NCBI GenBank assembly: GCA_022393335.1
Contig: JAJEKB010021128.1
Span: 24,197-88,196, forward strand
DNA from: Macrotrachela quadricornifera
Lineage: Eukaryota; Rotifera; Eurotatoria; Philodinida; Philodinidae
DNA length: 64,000 nt
Reading direction: 5' to 3'
Below the pieces are notes generated by a model. It searched no databases. It saw only the letters and a program-made list of their open reading frames with translations, and had not been told where the DNA came from. The position numbers were made by a program, and so were the translations under genes. The first letter of the stretch is position 1, and the number at the start of each line of letters is the position of its first letter. Shown here piece after piece: positions 1-11,082 of the stretch.

Positions 1-320
1 AGTTATGCAATGGTCAATAAAAGAAGCCACTTATCCATATTTAACATCAGTGAAAGTTCGTTTAATATCGTCATTTGATAAAATAGAAACATGATGTTCA
101 GAATTAATTTCACTACTTATATAAAAGATGAATGTATGAAGTTGTTCTAAATAAATAAGAATATCATTTTGAAGTTGAATATCATCCACATATTTATTTC
201 GATCGTGTATACAAAGTTATAAAGTTAACTTTTCTAAATTACACGTACAACGAATAAGAGGTACAATTTCACTATCATACTCACGTAAAAGAAATAGTAG
301 ATTATGACAAAGTAAAAGAC
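1..320 (-). pseudogene. F-box/LRR-like protein remnant (partial at window edge)
   Basis: Read on the minus strand from about 320 to 1, a protein-like sequence can be followed: LRCTC-like NLEKLTL, then HDRNKYVDDIQLQNDIL, IYLEQLHTFIFYI and DDIKRTFTDVKYG. This wording is typical of the large F-box-like families I associate with bdelloid rotifers (recognition from memory, not a search). Two in-frame TAA codons interrupt it, at 217-219 and 31-33, so this is a decayed copy, and it runs off the left edge. The missing N-terminal F-box cannot be seen. It could instead be the decayed tail of another leucine-rich-repeat-like family. Confidence 0.45.
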
Positions 321-1456
321 TTAGAAGTCTGAAATTTTGCACATATTTCTTAATATGTCTAAGCATTATAATAGTATACTTGAATGCAAGCTGAAGCTTT
401 TAGAAGAGCCGGGCGAAAAAACTTCTGGAATGCTCCATGTATAGACTGTAAAATTTTGGATATGCATGTGGGTATTTAAAAGAAAATAGAAGAAACAAAA
501 AAAAACACGTATGTAGTCTGAATCATCCATTTTATTTTTTGTGAATATAACCATTCACTAACATGACGTTTACCTTCATCTTTTCGTTCTCCTTCTACTG
601 ACCTTCTTCCCTCTACTTACTAGATATATATGTAAATGTACATAGAAACATTCCAGGCTCTTTTCTCATTTTGTCTAAAATATTCATTCGTTTGAAAATA
701 TTCTTTAGAAATATTTATTTGTGTATTTAAATGATTATTTAATGTTGAACACATAAATAGTTCAACATAGAATTGATTTAAGAAATTTAATTGACACTGA
801 ATTATTTTCGGAATATAAAGTTTAGTTACCAATAAATTATTTCATTTTATATAAAAATTATTATTGAATTTCATTTGTTAACTTTTTGGTTTGAATAGAT
901 TTAATATTAGATAATATATTTTTAATTTCATATTATTCTCTACGACTAAATTTATCCCTCATGTTTACATATAAACTACAAATAATTGTTAAAAAACTTT
1001 TCATAAAGAATAAGATTTCAATGATTTTTGATTAAGCAAAATTCAAATAATTTCAAATGGTTAATAATGATAATCATCTTTAAAAATCTTCATGATCAGT
1101 ATGATAAACAAAATCTCAATAAAAAGCATTTCATCGAACTGGAACAAATTAAATATTTAAAATATGAATACATTTGATTTTTTTGAATTCAATAAATCAT
1201 GTATGATGAGTTTGATCACAATGCATTTTTTTGAAGAATTGATTTAATATAAGATTATATAATTTTATTAATATTATTTCTGCATAACCAAATCATATTC
1301 CACAGGTTTGGTTTGTAGTATTACTTTAAATAAATAGTACAGTGATAAAGGAGTCGGTCATACAATAGGTATGTATGTTCGAATCTGATATTAAGAATAG
1401 ACTGGTATATATAAATATAAAATAAATATTTATTATTAATAAATTAAGAAAATACA
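321..1456. other. AT-rich intergenic stretch
   Basis: No convincing coding exon, RNA gene or terminal inverted repeat was seen. Short open frames here are AT-rich, without splice signals or recognisable protein texture. Confidence 0.5.
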
Positions 1457-2822
1457 TCCAGGTGATTAAATCCAGCTGCCGTTTCCGGACCGTATACGGT
1501 CGTATATATGCCGTATTCTCATTAAGATACGGCTGTAAAACGGGGACTACGATTCCGGCAAAATATGGTCCATATACGTGCCGTATTTGATGGTATACGG
1601 CCGTTTTCGTGTCGAACCCTTTCACCAGGACAGATACAGAAAAAAATACAATTCAGTAATAACAAAAAGAGACAAAAAATTAGAATTTAATACAAAAAAA
1701 AAGATAGAAAAAAAAATAATTTAATTGCGGTGGTGATGGTGGCTGATTATTTTCTTTTGGAGCGTCTTGGATGTCCATTAGTTCATCTAAACCAAGAAAA
1801 TATAATGTAAATAAACTATTTTTTTTAAGCGAACATACCTCGAATTCGATATGCGACTGCTAGAAACGATTCAATTAGAAGTTTTCTACCATTAAGAACA
1901 CGTCGTTGAAATTCATTGGTACTTTCTCTGATTTGTCGAATTAAATCTTCCCGTTCTTTTTCATATTTTGTAATCTAAAAACTAATACACCTAGTGAGTG
2001 ATATAAATTAATATAAGTAGTTACAACTTTCCTGTTGTATTTTATTCTCTCTCCCAAGTGAAAGAATACGCCATCGTAAAAGGCCTTAAACAGTAAAAAA
2101 CGACGAAAAACTACAGTCGTTTCCGTCTCATCTGAAACGACAGCCGTAAGGGCTACCGTTTTTCACCGTTATCAAGCCGTATTCCACCGATAGATCAGAA
2201 TCTATTGTCTTTTGTCAAAAAAAGTGTTTTTTTGGTCTATATATATATGAACGGTAACTTATTTTTAAATGTAATGATTATTTTAAATACAAGGATTTTT
2301 TTTGTTTAGGCTGGTCAAATACCAATATAAATGGTAAGTGATTTTAAATAAAATAATTATATTTTTACTTAGAATTCCAATGTTATCCTCAAAACTGACG
2401 ATTAGTCGTCGATGTTTGTCCGATTTTGATGGTATGAACACCACAGTAGAGAATTGTAAATACAATAGTATACTGCGATCGTACATCATCAGATTTCGTC
2501 GTATACGATCAAATATGAGCATCGTAATGCTCATCCTGAATAGTTATGATAGAGTCGACGAAATGAAAGCTACTACTCCTGATGTAAAGTGTCAAAAGAA
2601 ACGGCTGAAAATCAGCATTGATACGAATCATGGTTGCTCATCGGAAAAGACTTGAAACGATGCCGTTTCGTTCTGGCAAAATTACATATACAAATCTGGG
2701 TTAACGGATTACGGTTTTAAACGGCGAAAAACGGCATCCGTTCATGGCTGTTTCCTTCACGAATTTAGTCGTTTTTTAGTCGTTTCATCCCTTATACGGT
2801 GCTCCGAATCATCGACCTGGAT
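1457..2822. mobile_element. Unclassified repeat-like segment enclosing gene exons
   Basis: Two GC-richer, self-complementary stretches (about 1466-1620 and 2090-2815) are full of ACGGC, CCGTATACGG and AAACGGC motifs quite unlike the surrounding AT-rich DNA. They flank the coiled-coil exons at 1680-2086. The outer ends carry a short imperfect inverted match: CCAGGTGATTAAAT near 1459 and, on the other strand, CCAGGTCGATGATTC ending near 2818. No target duplication is visible. It could be one element that captured a gene fragment, or two unrelated repeats that landed on either side. Confidence 0.3.
1680..2086 (-). pseudogene. Coiled-coil protein fragment (3 exon pieces)
   Basis: Minus strand. 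Piece A (about 2086-2031) reads LLRWRILSLGRENKIQQE and runs to a GT. Exon B is 1974-1839, after a TTTAG acceptor, and reads ITKYEKEREDLIRQIRES onward, a charged coiled-coil texture, ending at a GTATGT donor. Exon C (1786-1680) reads DELMDIQDAPKENNQPPSPP and ends at TAA. B joins C in frame. A does not join B in frame with any canonical GT-AG pair I could find, and a stop codon lies just upstream of A where the repeat-like DNA begins. I therefore call it a truncated fragment. The family was not recognised. Confidence 0.4.
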
Positions 2823-3225
2823 TATTTTAATTTATTATTATTAATGATATTGTATTTATTTTATGATATTCTTGTTGATTTTCAATAGCAAGTTATTTTG
2901 TTTGTCGTATATTGTTTTCGTGATCAGTTTAGCAACAATTCAACAAATAAATGTTTCTTAAAGATTGATCTTTTAGATGACATTATTCTCAGCTCAATGA
3001 TTCACACTCTATCACACCATTTATAATAAATACAGAAGAAAATGATGTGTAGTATCAAGACTTCTATTTGATAATTTTATGCGTAATTGCAATAACAACA
3101 GCAAGAGCAATAATATTTCTTACTATTCTTCTTTCATTATCAAGTTACATTATTTTGCAATCATATTCATTATTTGAATAACAACAGAAACAATGACTCA
3201 AGAACGACCTGAAACATTTTCATTC
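2823..3225. other. AT-rich spacer
   Basis: Nothing recognisable; it separates the repeat-like segment from the foldback element. Confidence 0.5.
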
Positions 3226-3952
3226 AGCTTGATATAGGGATGCAACAAATCTCGAGTAAAGTTTGGATTTGGACCAAACCCTTTGGATTTGGGATTTGGA
3301 TTTGGGTTTGTATGTTTATGTCAGGATTTGGTCTCGATTTGCATTTGAATTAAGACTAAAAGTTTAAATTTAGATACGACTTGTATTTTAGTGCTTAGAT
3401 GAGGGTATGAGTTTGGATTTGTTGGTTAAGATTTGGATTTGGATTTGGATTTAGGTTTGGTGATTTAAGTTTGGTTTGGATTTGGGTTTGGTGACATAAA
3501 TTTGGATTCGGATTTGGTATTAAATTTACCAAATCTAAAAGACAAAGTGTCGACAAAAACAATAAACTTGCTAAGGATGTTCTATCGTCAAAAAACAATT
3601 TCTGGATTTTTGACCAAATTCAAATCCAAATCCTTTGGATTTGTACCAAATCTTAATTTTTTCTTTTTTGACTGGAAACCATTCTTTACCAGTGTATGAT
3701 TCTTGTCGACGCTTTATCTTTTAGATTTGGTAAATTTAATACCAAATCCCAAATCCAAATCCAAATCTTAACCAACAAATCCAAACTCAAATCCAAATCT
3801 AAGCACTAAAATCCAAGTCGTATCTAAATTTAAACTTTTAGTCTTAATTCAAATGCAAATCGAGACCAAATCCTGACATAAACATACAAATCCAAACCCA
3901 AATCCAAAAACAAACCCAAAGCTTTGGGTTTGTTGCATCCCTAGCTTGATAT
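3226..3952. mobile_element. Mutator-like foldback MITE with 10-bp target duplication
   Basis: The element spans 3236-3942 (707 bp). It begins AGGGATGCAACAAA and ends with the reverse complement TTTGTTGCATCCCT. Its two arms (about 3236-3560 and 3692-3942) are long near-complementary copies built of TTTGGATTTGG and CCAAATCCAAA hexamer-like repeats. The left arm is about 70 bp longer through extra GGATTT units. The flanks AGCTTGATAT at 3226-3235 and 3943-3952 are identical, giving a 10-bp direct repeat. Target duplications of 9-11 bp together with long inverted repeats fit the Mutator/MULE superfamily. There is no transposase, so it is non-autonomous. Confidence 0.75.
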
Positions 3953-4587
3953 ATGTTACTGTAGAATTAATTATTTTATAATTAAATGTACAATAATCAT
4001 CAATATTATCTGAGAATTATTGTATAAATGTTTATTTGTTATTCAATTATGGAAAAAAATAACATTAGTATTACTGTTTAGATGCAACTATGTCGCCGAC
4101 TCATACGTTTTATAATGTATTTAGTAGTATAAACAATTAATCGTTTAATTTCCAACATAATTTTGATTTTTAATAAAATAGAAAAATCCTTCACAGCTTC
4201 TTTATTCATCAGAAAAAAAGAATGACTGTGTTTTGTCATGGATTATGTCATTTTTACTCAACCGTAACATTACTATACCATTTTTTTTGTTTTACGTTCG
4301 TTAATGACGAATATCTATATCGGTCTCTCACGTTTTTTTCTCATTATAATATTCAGTAGCAAAAATAAACGTAGGTCTTTTCAATCATAAAAGGGAAAAA
4401 TATAGAAAGGAGGTGAATACCTTATAATTAGCGAAGATACTCGAATTATTTTTTCATTAACTTTTTTTCAAATTAATACAAATCATCAATACCGACGAAA
4501 TACATCATCGATACTAAAACACAGAAATAACTGGAAAAATTAGAATAGGTAATAACTATTTAAATAAGTGCAACTGTACGTAAACGT
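3953..4587. other. Upstream region of the ART-TPR gene
   Basis: AT-rich, non-coding. It must contain the promoter of the gene starting at 4588, but no specific element could be assigned. Confidence 0.4.
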
Positions 4588-7500
4588 ATGCCGATTAAAA
4601 TAGTGCAAAATGTCCTTCTTATTTCGTTGGACAATAACGTTGATAAAGAAAATAATGAAGATTGCCGTAGTATAATGACTCAACTAGGTCGTGTTGTCAA
4701 CACTATCAAAACATTTACAGATGGTGATCAATGTATTCATTTTCTTGAAGATAACAATGATGAAAACTTTTGCATAATTATATCAGGTTCACTTAGTAAA
4801 CATATTGTGTCTCATATTCACGATATGTCTCAAGTGGATTCTATTTTTATTCTTTGTGATAACAAAGAATACCACGAACAATGGACCATAGAATGGTTTA
4901 AAATAAAGGGTGTATTCACAGACGTCTCATTCATCTGTGATGCCCTCAAGGTGGTAGTTCAACAATGTGAGCAAAACTCCATTTCCATGAGCCTCATAGC
5001 GACAAGTGATGATACACTTAATACAAAGTTGGATCAGTTAGATCCAACATTTATGTACATTCAAATTTATAAAGAAATTTTATCATCTATAAAATTTAAT
5101 GAAAGTCATCTTAAACAATTTATTAGTTATTGTCGTGAACAATTTGCCAACAATGAAAATAAATTGAAAATCCTTGATGAATTGGAAACAAAATACTATG
5201 ATCGAACACCAATATGGTGGTATACATATGAATCATTTCTATTTGCTTTGCTCAATCAAGGGCTTCGAACCATGGATAGTGATATTATGATTCAAATAGC
5301 CTTTTTCATTAATGATTTATATCGCCAAATTGATCAATTACATCAAGAACAATTTCGTATTCATCACAATAATGCAACCTTTAATGTTTATCGTGGCCAA
5401 GGTTTATCCAAGGTAGATTTTGACCTAGTCAAGAATAATAAGGGTGGTCTTCTATCTTTCAACAATTTTTTATCCACCAATACGAATCGTAGAAGTTCTC
5501 TTCTTTTTGCTAGTGGCCCTCTTTCTAATCCTGATATGGTGGGAGTTTTATTCGTCATGCATATCGATCCCTCAATATCATCCACAAATTTTGCTTTCAT
5601 CAAGAACATCCACGATATTGAAGGAGAAGATGAAGTTCTTTTTACAATTCAGACCGTATTTCGAATTACTGATGTCCAACCTATCGATAGCAATACTCGT
5701 CTTTTTCAAGTGAATTTGACGTTGGCTAGTGATAAAGACAAAGATCTTCCTGTATTTACCGAACGTATACAAGAGGAGAGTGATAGAGCGACAGATTGGC
5801 ATCGACTGGATGTTTTCTTATGTCAAATAGGTCAGCCTAAGGAGGCTGAGAAAATTTATAAACTTATTTTAAAACAAACAACCGATGAAAAAGAGCAAGG
5901 AAACATTTACAATGAACTGGCACGAGTAAAACATATCCAAGAAGAATATCAAGAAGCAATTATATTCTATGAAAAATCACTTTATATCCACAAAAAGTTT
6001 CTTCCTCCAAATCATCTTGATTTTGCTCAGATCTACACCAACATCGGTTTAATCTATAACGAAATGGGTGATTACTCAAAAGCACTTTCGTATTACGAAA
6101 AAGTCCTTGAAATTCAACAACAATCACTTCCTTCGAATCATCTTGATTTGGCTAAAACCTTTAACAACATCGGTGATGTGTATGGCAACATGGATGATAA
6201 TGCAAAAGCACAGACATCTTATGAAAAAGTTCTGGAAATTCAACAACAATCACTTCCTGCCAATCATCCTGATTTGGCTGAATCGTACAACAACATCGGT
6301 TTACTGCATTGCCACATGGGCGACTACTCAAAAGCCCTTTTATCTCATGAAAAAGCTCTTGAAATTCAACAAAAGTCACTTCCTGCAAATCATCCTGATT
6401 TGGCCATGTCTTACAGCAACATCGGTTTACTGCATTATGACATGGGCGACTACTCAAAAGCACTTCCATTTCATGAAAAGGCCCTTGAAATTCGTCAACA
6501 ATCACTTCCTTCGAACCATTCTGATTTGGCCATGTCTTACAACAACATCGGTTGTGTGTATAACAGTATGGATGACTACTCAAAAGCGCTTTCGTATTAT
6601 GAAAAAGTCCTTGAAATTCAACAACAATCACTTCCTTCGGATCATTCTGATTTGACCAGATCCTTCAACAACATCGGTGATATGTATTACTACATGAATC
6701 AATATTCAAAAGCACTTTCAACTTATGAAAAAGCCCTTGAAATTGTACAACACTCGCTTCCTTGGAATTATCCTGTTTTGGCTATGTTATATAACAACAT
6801 TGGTGTGGTGTATAAGAACATGGGTGACTACTCAAAAGCACTTTCATTTCATGAAAAAGCCATTAAAATTAAACAACTATCACTTCCTTCAAATCATCCT
6901 GATTTGATTATGTCATACAACAACATTGGTTTAGTGTATGACAAGATGGGTGAGTATTCAAAAGCAATGTCATATTATGAAAAATCACTTGAAATTCAAC
7001 AACAATCATTTCCTTCAAATCATCCTGATTTGGTTGCATCCTACAATAACATCGGCTCAGTATATTATATTATGGGTAACTATTCAAAAGCATTTTCGTA
7101 TTATGAAAAAATCCTTGAAATTCGACAACAATTACTTCCTGCAAATCATTCTGATTTGGCCACATCGTACAGCAGTATTGGTTTAGTATATTACAACATG
7201 GGTGACTATTCAAAAGCACTTTCATCTCATGAAAAAGCTCTTGAAATTCAACAACAATTATTTTCGGCGAATCATCCTGATTTGGCCACATCCTACAACA
7301 ACATCGGTGTAGCATATGAGAAGATGGGTGAGTATTCAAAAGCAATGTCATATTATGAGAAATCTCTTGAAATTCGACAACAATCATTTGCTTCGAATCA
7401 TCCTGATTTGGCTATGTCCTACAACAACATTGGTTTGGTATATGACAAGATGGGTGAGTATTCAAAAGCACTTTCATCTCATGAAAAAGCTCTTGAAATT

Positions 7501-8589
7501 CGACAACAATCACTTCTTTCAACTCATCCTGATTTGGCTGCATCCTATGGCAACATCGGTTTACTGCATTATCACATGGGAGATTACTCAAAAGCCCTCT
7601 CATCGCATGAAAAAGCTCTTGAAATTCAACAACAATCACTTCCTGCAAATCATCCTGATTTAGGTATGTCTTACAATAACATCGGTATAGTATATGAGAA
7701 GATGGGCGAGTATTCAAAAGCGTTTTCATCTCATGAAAAATCTCTTGAAATTCAACAACAATCACTTCCTGCAAATCATCCTGATTTGGCCATGTCTTAC
7801 AGCAACATCGGTTTACTGCATTATGACATGGGCGACTACTCAAAAGCACTTCCATTTCATGAAAAGGCCCTTGAAATTCGTCAACAATCATTTCCTTCGA
7901 ACCATCCTGATTTGGCTATGTCTTACAACAACATCGGTAGTGTGTATCAGAAGATGGGCGAATATTCAAAGGCGCTTTCATCTTGTGAAAAAGCCCTTGC
8001 ACTTCGACAACAATTACTTCCTTCGAATCATCCTAATTTGGCTATGTTATACAACAACATCGGTTTAATCTATGATGAAATGGGTGACTATTCAAAAGCA
8101 CTTTCATTTCATGAAAAGGCCCTTGAAATTCAAAAACAATCACTTCCTTCGAATCATCCTGATTTAGCTGCGTCTTACGAGAACATCGGGTTAGTTTATG
8201 ACGAAATGAGTGAGTACTCAAAAGCACTTTCGTCTCACCGAAAAGCTCTTGAAATTAAACAACAATCGCTTCCTTCCAGTCATCCTGATTTGGCTGCATC
8301 CTACAACAACATCGGTAATGTTTATGGCAAAATGGGTTATTATTCAAAAGCATTTTTATATCATGAAAAAGCTCTTGAAATTAAACAACAATCACTTCCT
8401 TCAAATCATTCTGATTTAGCTAAATCATACAACAACATCGGTTTAGTATATAAGAACATGAATGATTACTCAAAAGCACTTTCGTATTATGAACGTGCAA
8501 TAGATATTGCACAACGTTCATTGCCACCAAATCATCCTGATCTGAATAGATATAAAAACAACATGGATTTAGTAAAAAATAAACTCTAA
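4588..8589 (+). CDS. ADP-ribosyltransferase-like protein with 21 TPR repeats
   Basis: A single intronless frame of 1333 residues. The N-terminal half resembles the R-S-E class of mono-ADP-ribosyltransferases: VYRGQG with Arg269, FLSTNTN with Ser296, and GEDEVLF giving the Glu347-x-Glu349 pair. This class transfers ADP-ribose from NAD to a protein side chain; the target here is unknown. Residues from about 450 onward are 21 tetratricopeptide units of exactly 42 residues (126 bp), of the kinesin-light-chain type. They are in perfect register from 5941 to 8461 with the core YSKALSxHEKALEIxQQSLP. These should form a long peptide-binding superhelix. There is no signal peptide, so it is probably cytosolic. 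An AATAAA signal sits about 30 nt after the stop. Decayed relatives of the same architecture lie at 11083-13205. Catalytic competence is inferred from motifs only. Confidence 0.88.
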   Translation: MPIKIVQNVLLISLDNNVDKENNEDCRSIMTQLGRVVNTIKTFTDGDQCIHFLEDNNDENFCIIISGSLSKHIVSHIHDMSQVDSIFILCDNKEYHEQWTIEWFKIKGVFTDVSFICDALKVVVQQCEQNSISMSLIATSDDTLNTKLDQLDPTFMYIQIYKEILSSIKFNESHLKQFISYCREQFANNENKLKILDELETKYYDRTPIWWYTYESFLFALLNQGLRTMDSDIMIQIAFFINDLYRQIDQLHQEQFRIHHNNATFNVYRGQGLSKVDFDLVKNNKGGLLSFNNFLSTNTNRRSSLLFASGPLSNPDMVGVLFVMHIDPSISSTNFAFIKNIHDIEGEDEVLFTIQTVFRITDVQPIDSNTRLFQVNLTLASDKDKDLPVFTERIQEESDRATDWHRLDVFLCQIGQPKEAEKIYKLILKQTTDEKEQGNIYNELARVKHIQEEYQEAIIFYEKSLYIHKKFLPPNHLDFAQIYTNIGLIYNEMGDYSKALSYYEKVLEIQQQSLPSNHLDLAKTFNNIGDVYGNMDDNAKAQTSYEKVLEIQQQSLPANHPDLAESYNNIGLLHCHMGDYSKALLSHEKALEIQQKSLPANHPDLAMSYSNIGLLHYDMGDYSKALPFHEKALEIRQQSLPSNHSDLAMSYNNIGCVYNSMDDYSKALSYYEKVLEIQQQSLPSDHSDLTRSFNNIGDMYYYMNQYSKALSTYEKALEIVQHSLPWNYPVLAMLYNNIGVVYKNMGDYSKALSFHEKAIKIKQLSLPSNHPDLIMSYNNIGLVYDKMGEYSKAMSYYEKSLEIQQQSFPSNHPDLVASYNNIGSVYYIMGNYSKAFSYYEKILEIRQQLLPANHSDLATSYSSIGLVYYNMGDYSKALSSHEKALEIQQQLFSANHPDLATSYNNIGVAYEKMGEYSKAMSYYEKSLEIRQQSFASNHPDLAMSYNNIGLVYDKMGEYSKALSSHEKALEIRQQSLLSTHPDLAASYGNIGLLHYHMGDYSKALSSHEKALEIQQQSLPANHPDLGMSYNNIGIVYEKMGEYSKAFSSHEKSLEIQQQSLPANHPDLAMSYSNIGLLHYDMGDYSKALPFHEKALEIRQQSFPSNHPDLAMSYNNIGSVYQKMGEYSKALSSCEKALALRQQLLPSNHPNLAMLYNNIGLIYDEMGDYSKALSFHEKALEIQKQSLPSNHPDLAASYENIGLVYDEMSEYSKALSSHRKALEIKQQSLPSSHPDLAASYNNIGNVYGKMGYYSKAFLYHEKALEIKQQSLPSNHSDLAKSYNNIGLVYKNMNDYSKALSYYERAIDIAQRSLPPNHPDLNRYKNNMDLVKNKL
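5941..8586 (+). repeat. 126-bp tandem coding repeat, 21 units
   Basis: Each unit encodes one 42-residue TPR. The conserved triplet before YSKA recurs at 6067, 6193, 6319 and so on to 8461 without a single register slip. Copies differ by scattered substitutions, but 6376-6504 and 7762-7890 are identical over 129 bp although 11 units apart, more than one whole repeat. This points to recent unequal exchange or gene conversion inside the array. Confidence 0.92.
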
Positions 8590-10500
8590 TCTGAAGTTAT
8601 TTGTTAATTTTTTGAAAAAATAAAATAAAATTTTTGAGAAGAAAATGTTTTTGTTTGGGATACACGTGCGTACAAAAAGATTCTGGTCTTATTGAGAATA
8701 CGAATGGGATCGTTTTCATCATTATGGTATTGTGACACATATTAAATGATATATGTTCTATTAAACAGACCTTCGCGATAATTATCATAATTCAAATAAG
8801 GGTAGATTTTTTTGGAGTTGGATTATAAAGATAGTACGATTCGTACAAGTTCATTAAACGATAAAAAAAAAGAAATTTTTTTATCAATATAATTAATTAT
8901 TCTATCTGTTCCAATAAAAGAATAATTGATTGTATTAATAAATAAAGAGGAATGTAACAAGTATAAAAGTCACCCATTATCAAATGAATATTTTGTATAG
9001 ATATTTAATGATTGTGAACAAATTCAGCCATTGAATGTCTATAGAAGTTATTCATTGAGTCTTTATTTCTCATACTTTACGGTCAAATTATTTTATATTA
9101 AAACAAATGATTTAGCTCTGTTAAAAATAAATATAGAGTAATGTATTAACTTCTCCTTTGTATATAGGGGAAATGAAGCAATAATCCTTAATAACTATCT
9201 TTCTTCATAAAATTAAGATATACAAAAGATTGAGCATCTCACTTACTATCATTTTTAAAGTATTTTTAATAGGATTATTAATTAGAAATGAGATAATACT
9301 TATATAATAATTTCCTGATTGATAAGAGAATTTTTGAGTTATTTTCTTTTATCGAGAGACAATATGTGTTTTAATTATATTTCTTATTTATTTCATAAAG
9401 TTTAGATCTATTCCTTGAGAATAAACATCATATGTACATAAAACTAATATGAAAACCTGATTAATCAAAAGGTCGCATTTAAGATGTTTCCCTTTCTGGT
9501 TTAACCTATTTGTTCGATGAAATAATAAACTTCTATACTTTTGATAGTTCATATTAAAATATACATTGAATGAATTAGAAAAAAATTTAACATTTATTTA
9601 AATCATCAATAGCATTTTCTTGTTGTTTATATCTATTTGTAATATATGAGAGTCACTATAGTTTCATTGTGAACGAAGTGTTGGATATTAAAATAGTATA
9701 AGCAATAGAAGATTTTATTCTGTTAAAACTGTTGTAAAAATATGCAACAAAATCTATTTAAGCTATTCGTAATAAAAAATAGATTTTTATTCCTAAATTT
9801 TAAGGTTTTTTATATGAACATATTCTCTACCAATACGTAAAATTCTTAGATCATAAACATTCGTTCTAATCAGTTTATTCCAATTGATATACTTTTCTTG
9901 CGTTGTTATTAACATATAGTCTTCTATTTATATTCAAATAATATAACAATATTAGCATGTAAAAAATTATACACCTACATCATCGATATATAATACTAAA
10001 AACTCACAAATCTTAATCGATTATATTAGTTATCTAATAAACTTTGTACATAAGAAGAGTAAAAATAATCAGACAAATAGATAAACTCGATGTTATTCAA
10101 TTATGACATATAGATCTGTAATTTTTCAGAAAAACAATAAATAAAATTTTCATTCTTTATAAAACTCAAAATTAATACAAAATAACGAGAATAATTATTC
10201 ATAATAACTATCATTTATAATATAGAACAAACATCTAATTGTGAAAGAAACGTCACTACGGAAAGACAAAGTATAGATTAGAAATTACTTACAAAAAAAA
10301 CAACATTCATATATATAATTAGAAGTTAAAAGTCATTTTGAATTGATTTTTATTAAAATGTTAATAATTCGTTTAAGATGAACAAAAAAGAACAACTAAA
10401 GAAATGATATGTAATTAAAATAGCAATATTCTTTGATCAAAATAATTCTTTGGAAATAGTTTCTCATAGTATCAAATTTTCAGTAATAACCCTTCTACAA
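8590..10500. other. Long AT-rich intergenic region
   Basis: About 1.9 kb, very AT-rich, with no coding texture, inverted termini or RNA gene that I could support. Confidence 0.5.
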
Positions 10501-10962
10501 TGACAATACATTAGAATAAAAATACTGAAGCAATTTTCGAGAAAACAGATAAACAAATCGATGTTGAAGTTGAAAGACATCTATCACAACGTTGAACTTC
10601 AAGAATATCAATCAGATTCATACCAATCCATTGCCCAATAAATGTTAAAGAATTTTTCCATAGGAAAATTGTCAGTTACCTATAGGAAGTGAAGGTGCTT
10701 GATTCATAATGCATAAAAAAACCCATAATCCTATGATAACATTAGAGTATCAATAGAAAAGCAAAGGCAGTGTTCATTATTATTATTGATAATATTTTTC
10801 CATTAAATTGAAAGATAGTAAAATAAGGATTCGAAATCTGATTGGTTTGGAATTTCTATGTGAAGGGAGTATGATTTCTTTACCTTACATTTTGAAATCA
10901 TCTACTTCGAGTACCACATGTGGTGCGTTTTTCTTATGTTGCTGTTCTGTCTGATTCATCAT
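10500..10962 (-). pseudogene. Decayed membrane-protein gene (possible)
   Basis: On the minus strand, pieces with protein texture follow each other in changing frames. MMNQTEQQHKKN and HVVLEVDDFK start at 10962 and end at a possible GTAAGG donor. INSKPIRFRILILLSFN follows a CACATAG acceptor. Then come MNTAFAFLLIL, SNVIIGLWVFLCIM (membrane-helix-like) and LTFIGQWIGMNLIDILEV with QRCDRCLSTST. A one-base frame change separates the MNTAFAF and SNVIIG pieces, and further stops separate the rest. This is consistent with a small multi-pass protein gene that has decayed. No family was recognised, and chance open frames remain possible. Confidence 0.3.
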
Positions 10963-11082
10963 AACGGCTGTGAACTGAAATCATAAAATAACTCATTGTA
11001 TTTTACTTATAGTATGGTTATGATTCTGCATGAACAATTTCTTTCGTTTCTGTTCTCTTAAACATAGTGACAAGCAACTTCA

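Noticed and set aside
3395..3699. Open frames rich in Asn-Pro or Phe in the foldback arms
   Set aside because: Direct translation of the GGATTT/AAATCC repeat, not a gene.
6068..8419. Open frames of 60-195 codons on both strands within the TPR array
   Set aside because: They are by-products of the 126-bp period (divisible by 3), which keeps other frames open; same composition in every unit and no independent start or splice context.
5941..8586. Regular repeat array as a possible CRISPR
   Set aside because: Units are 126 bp, contiguous, coding and eukaryotic; there are no spacers.
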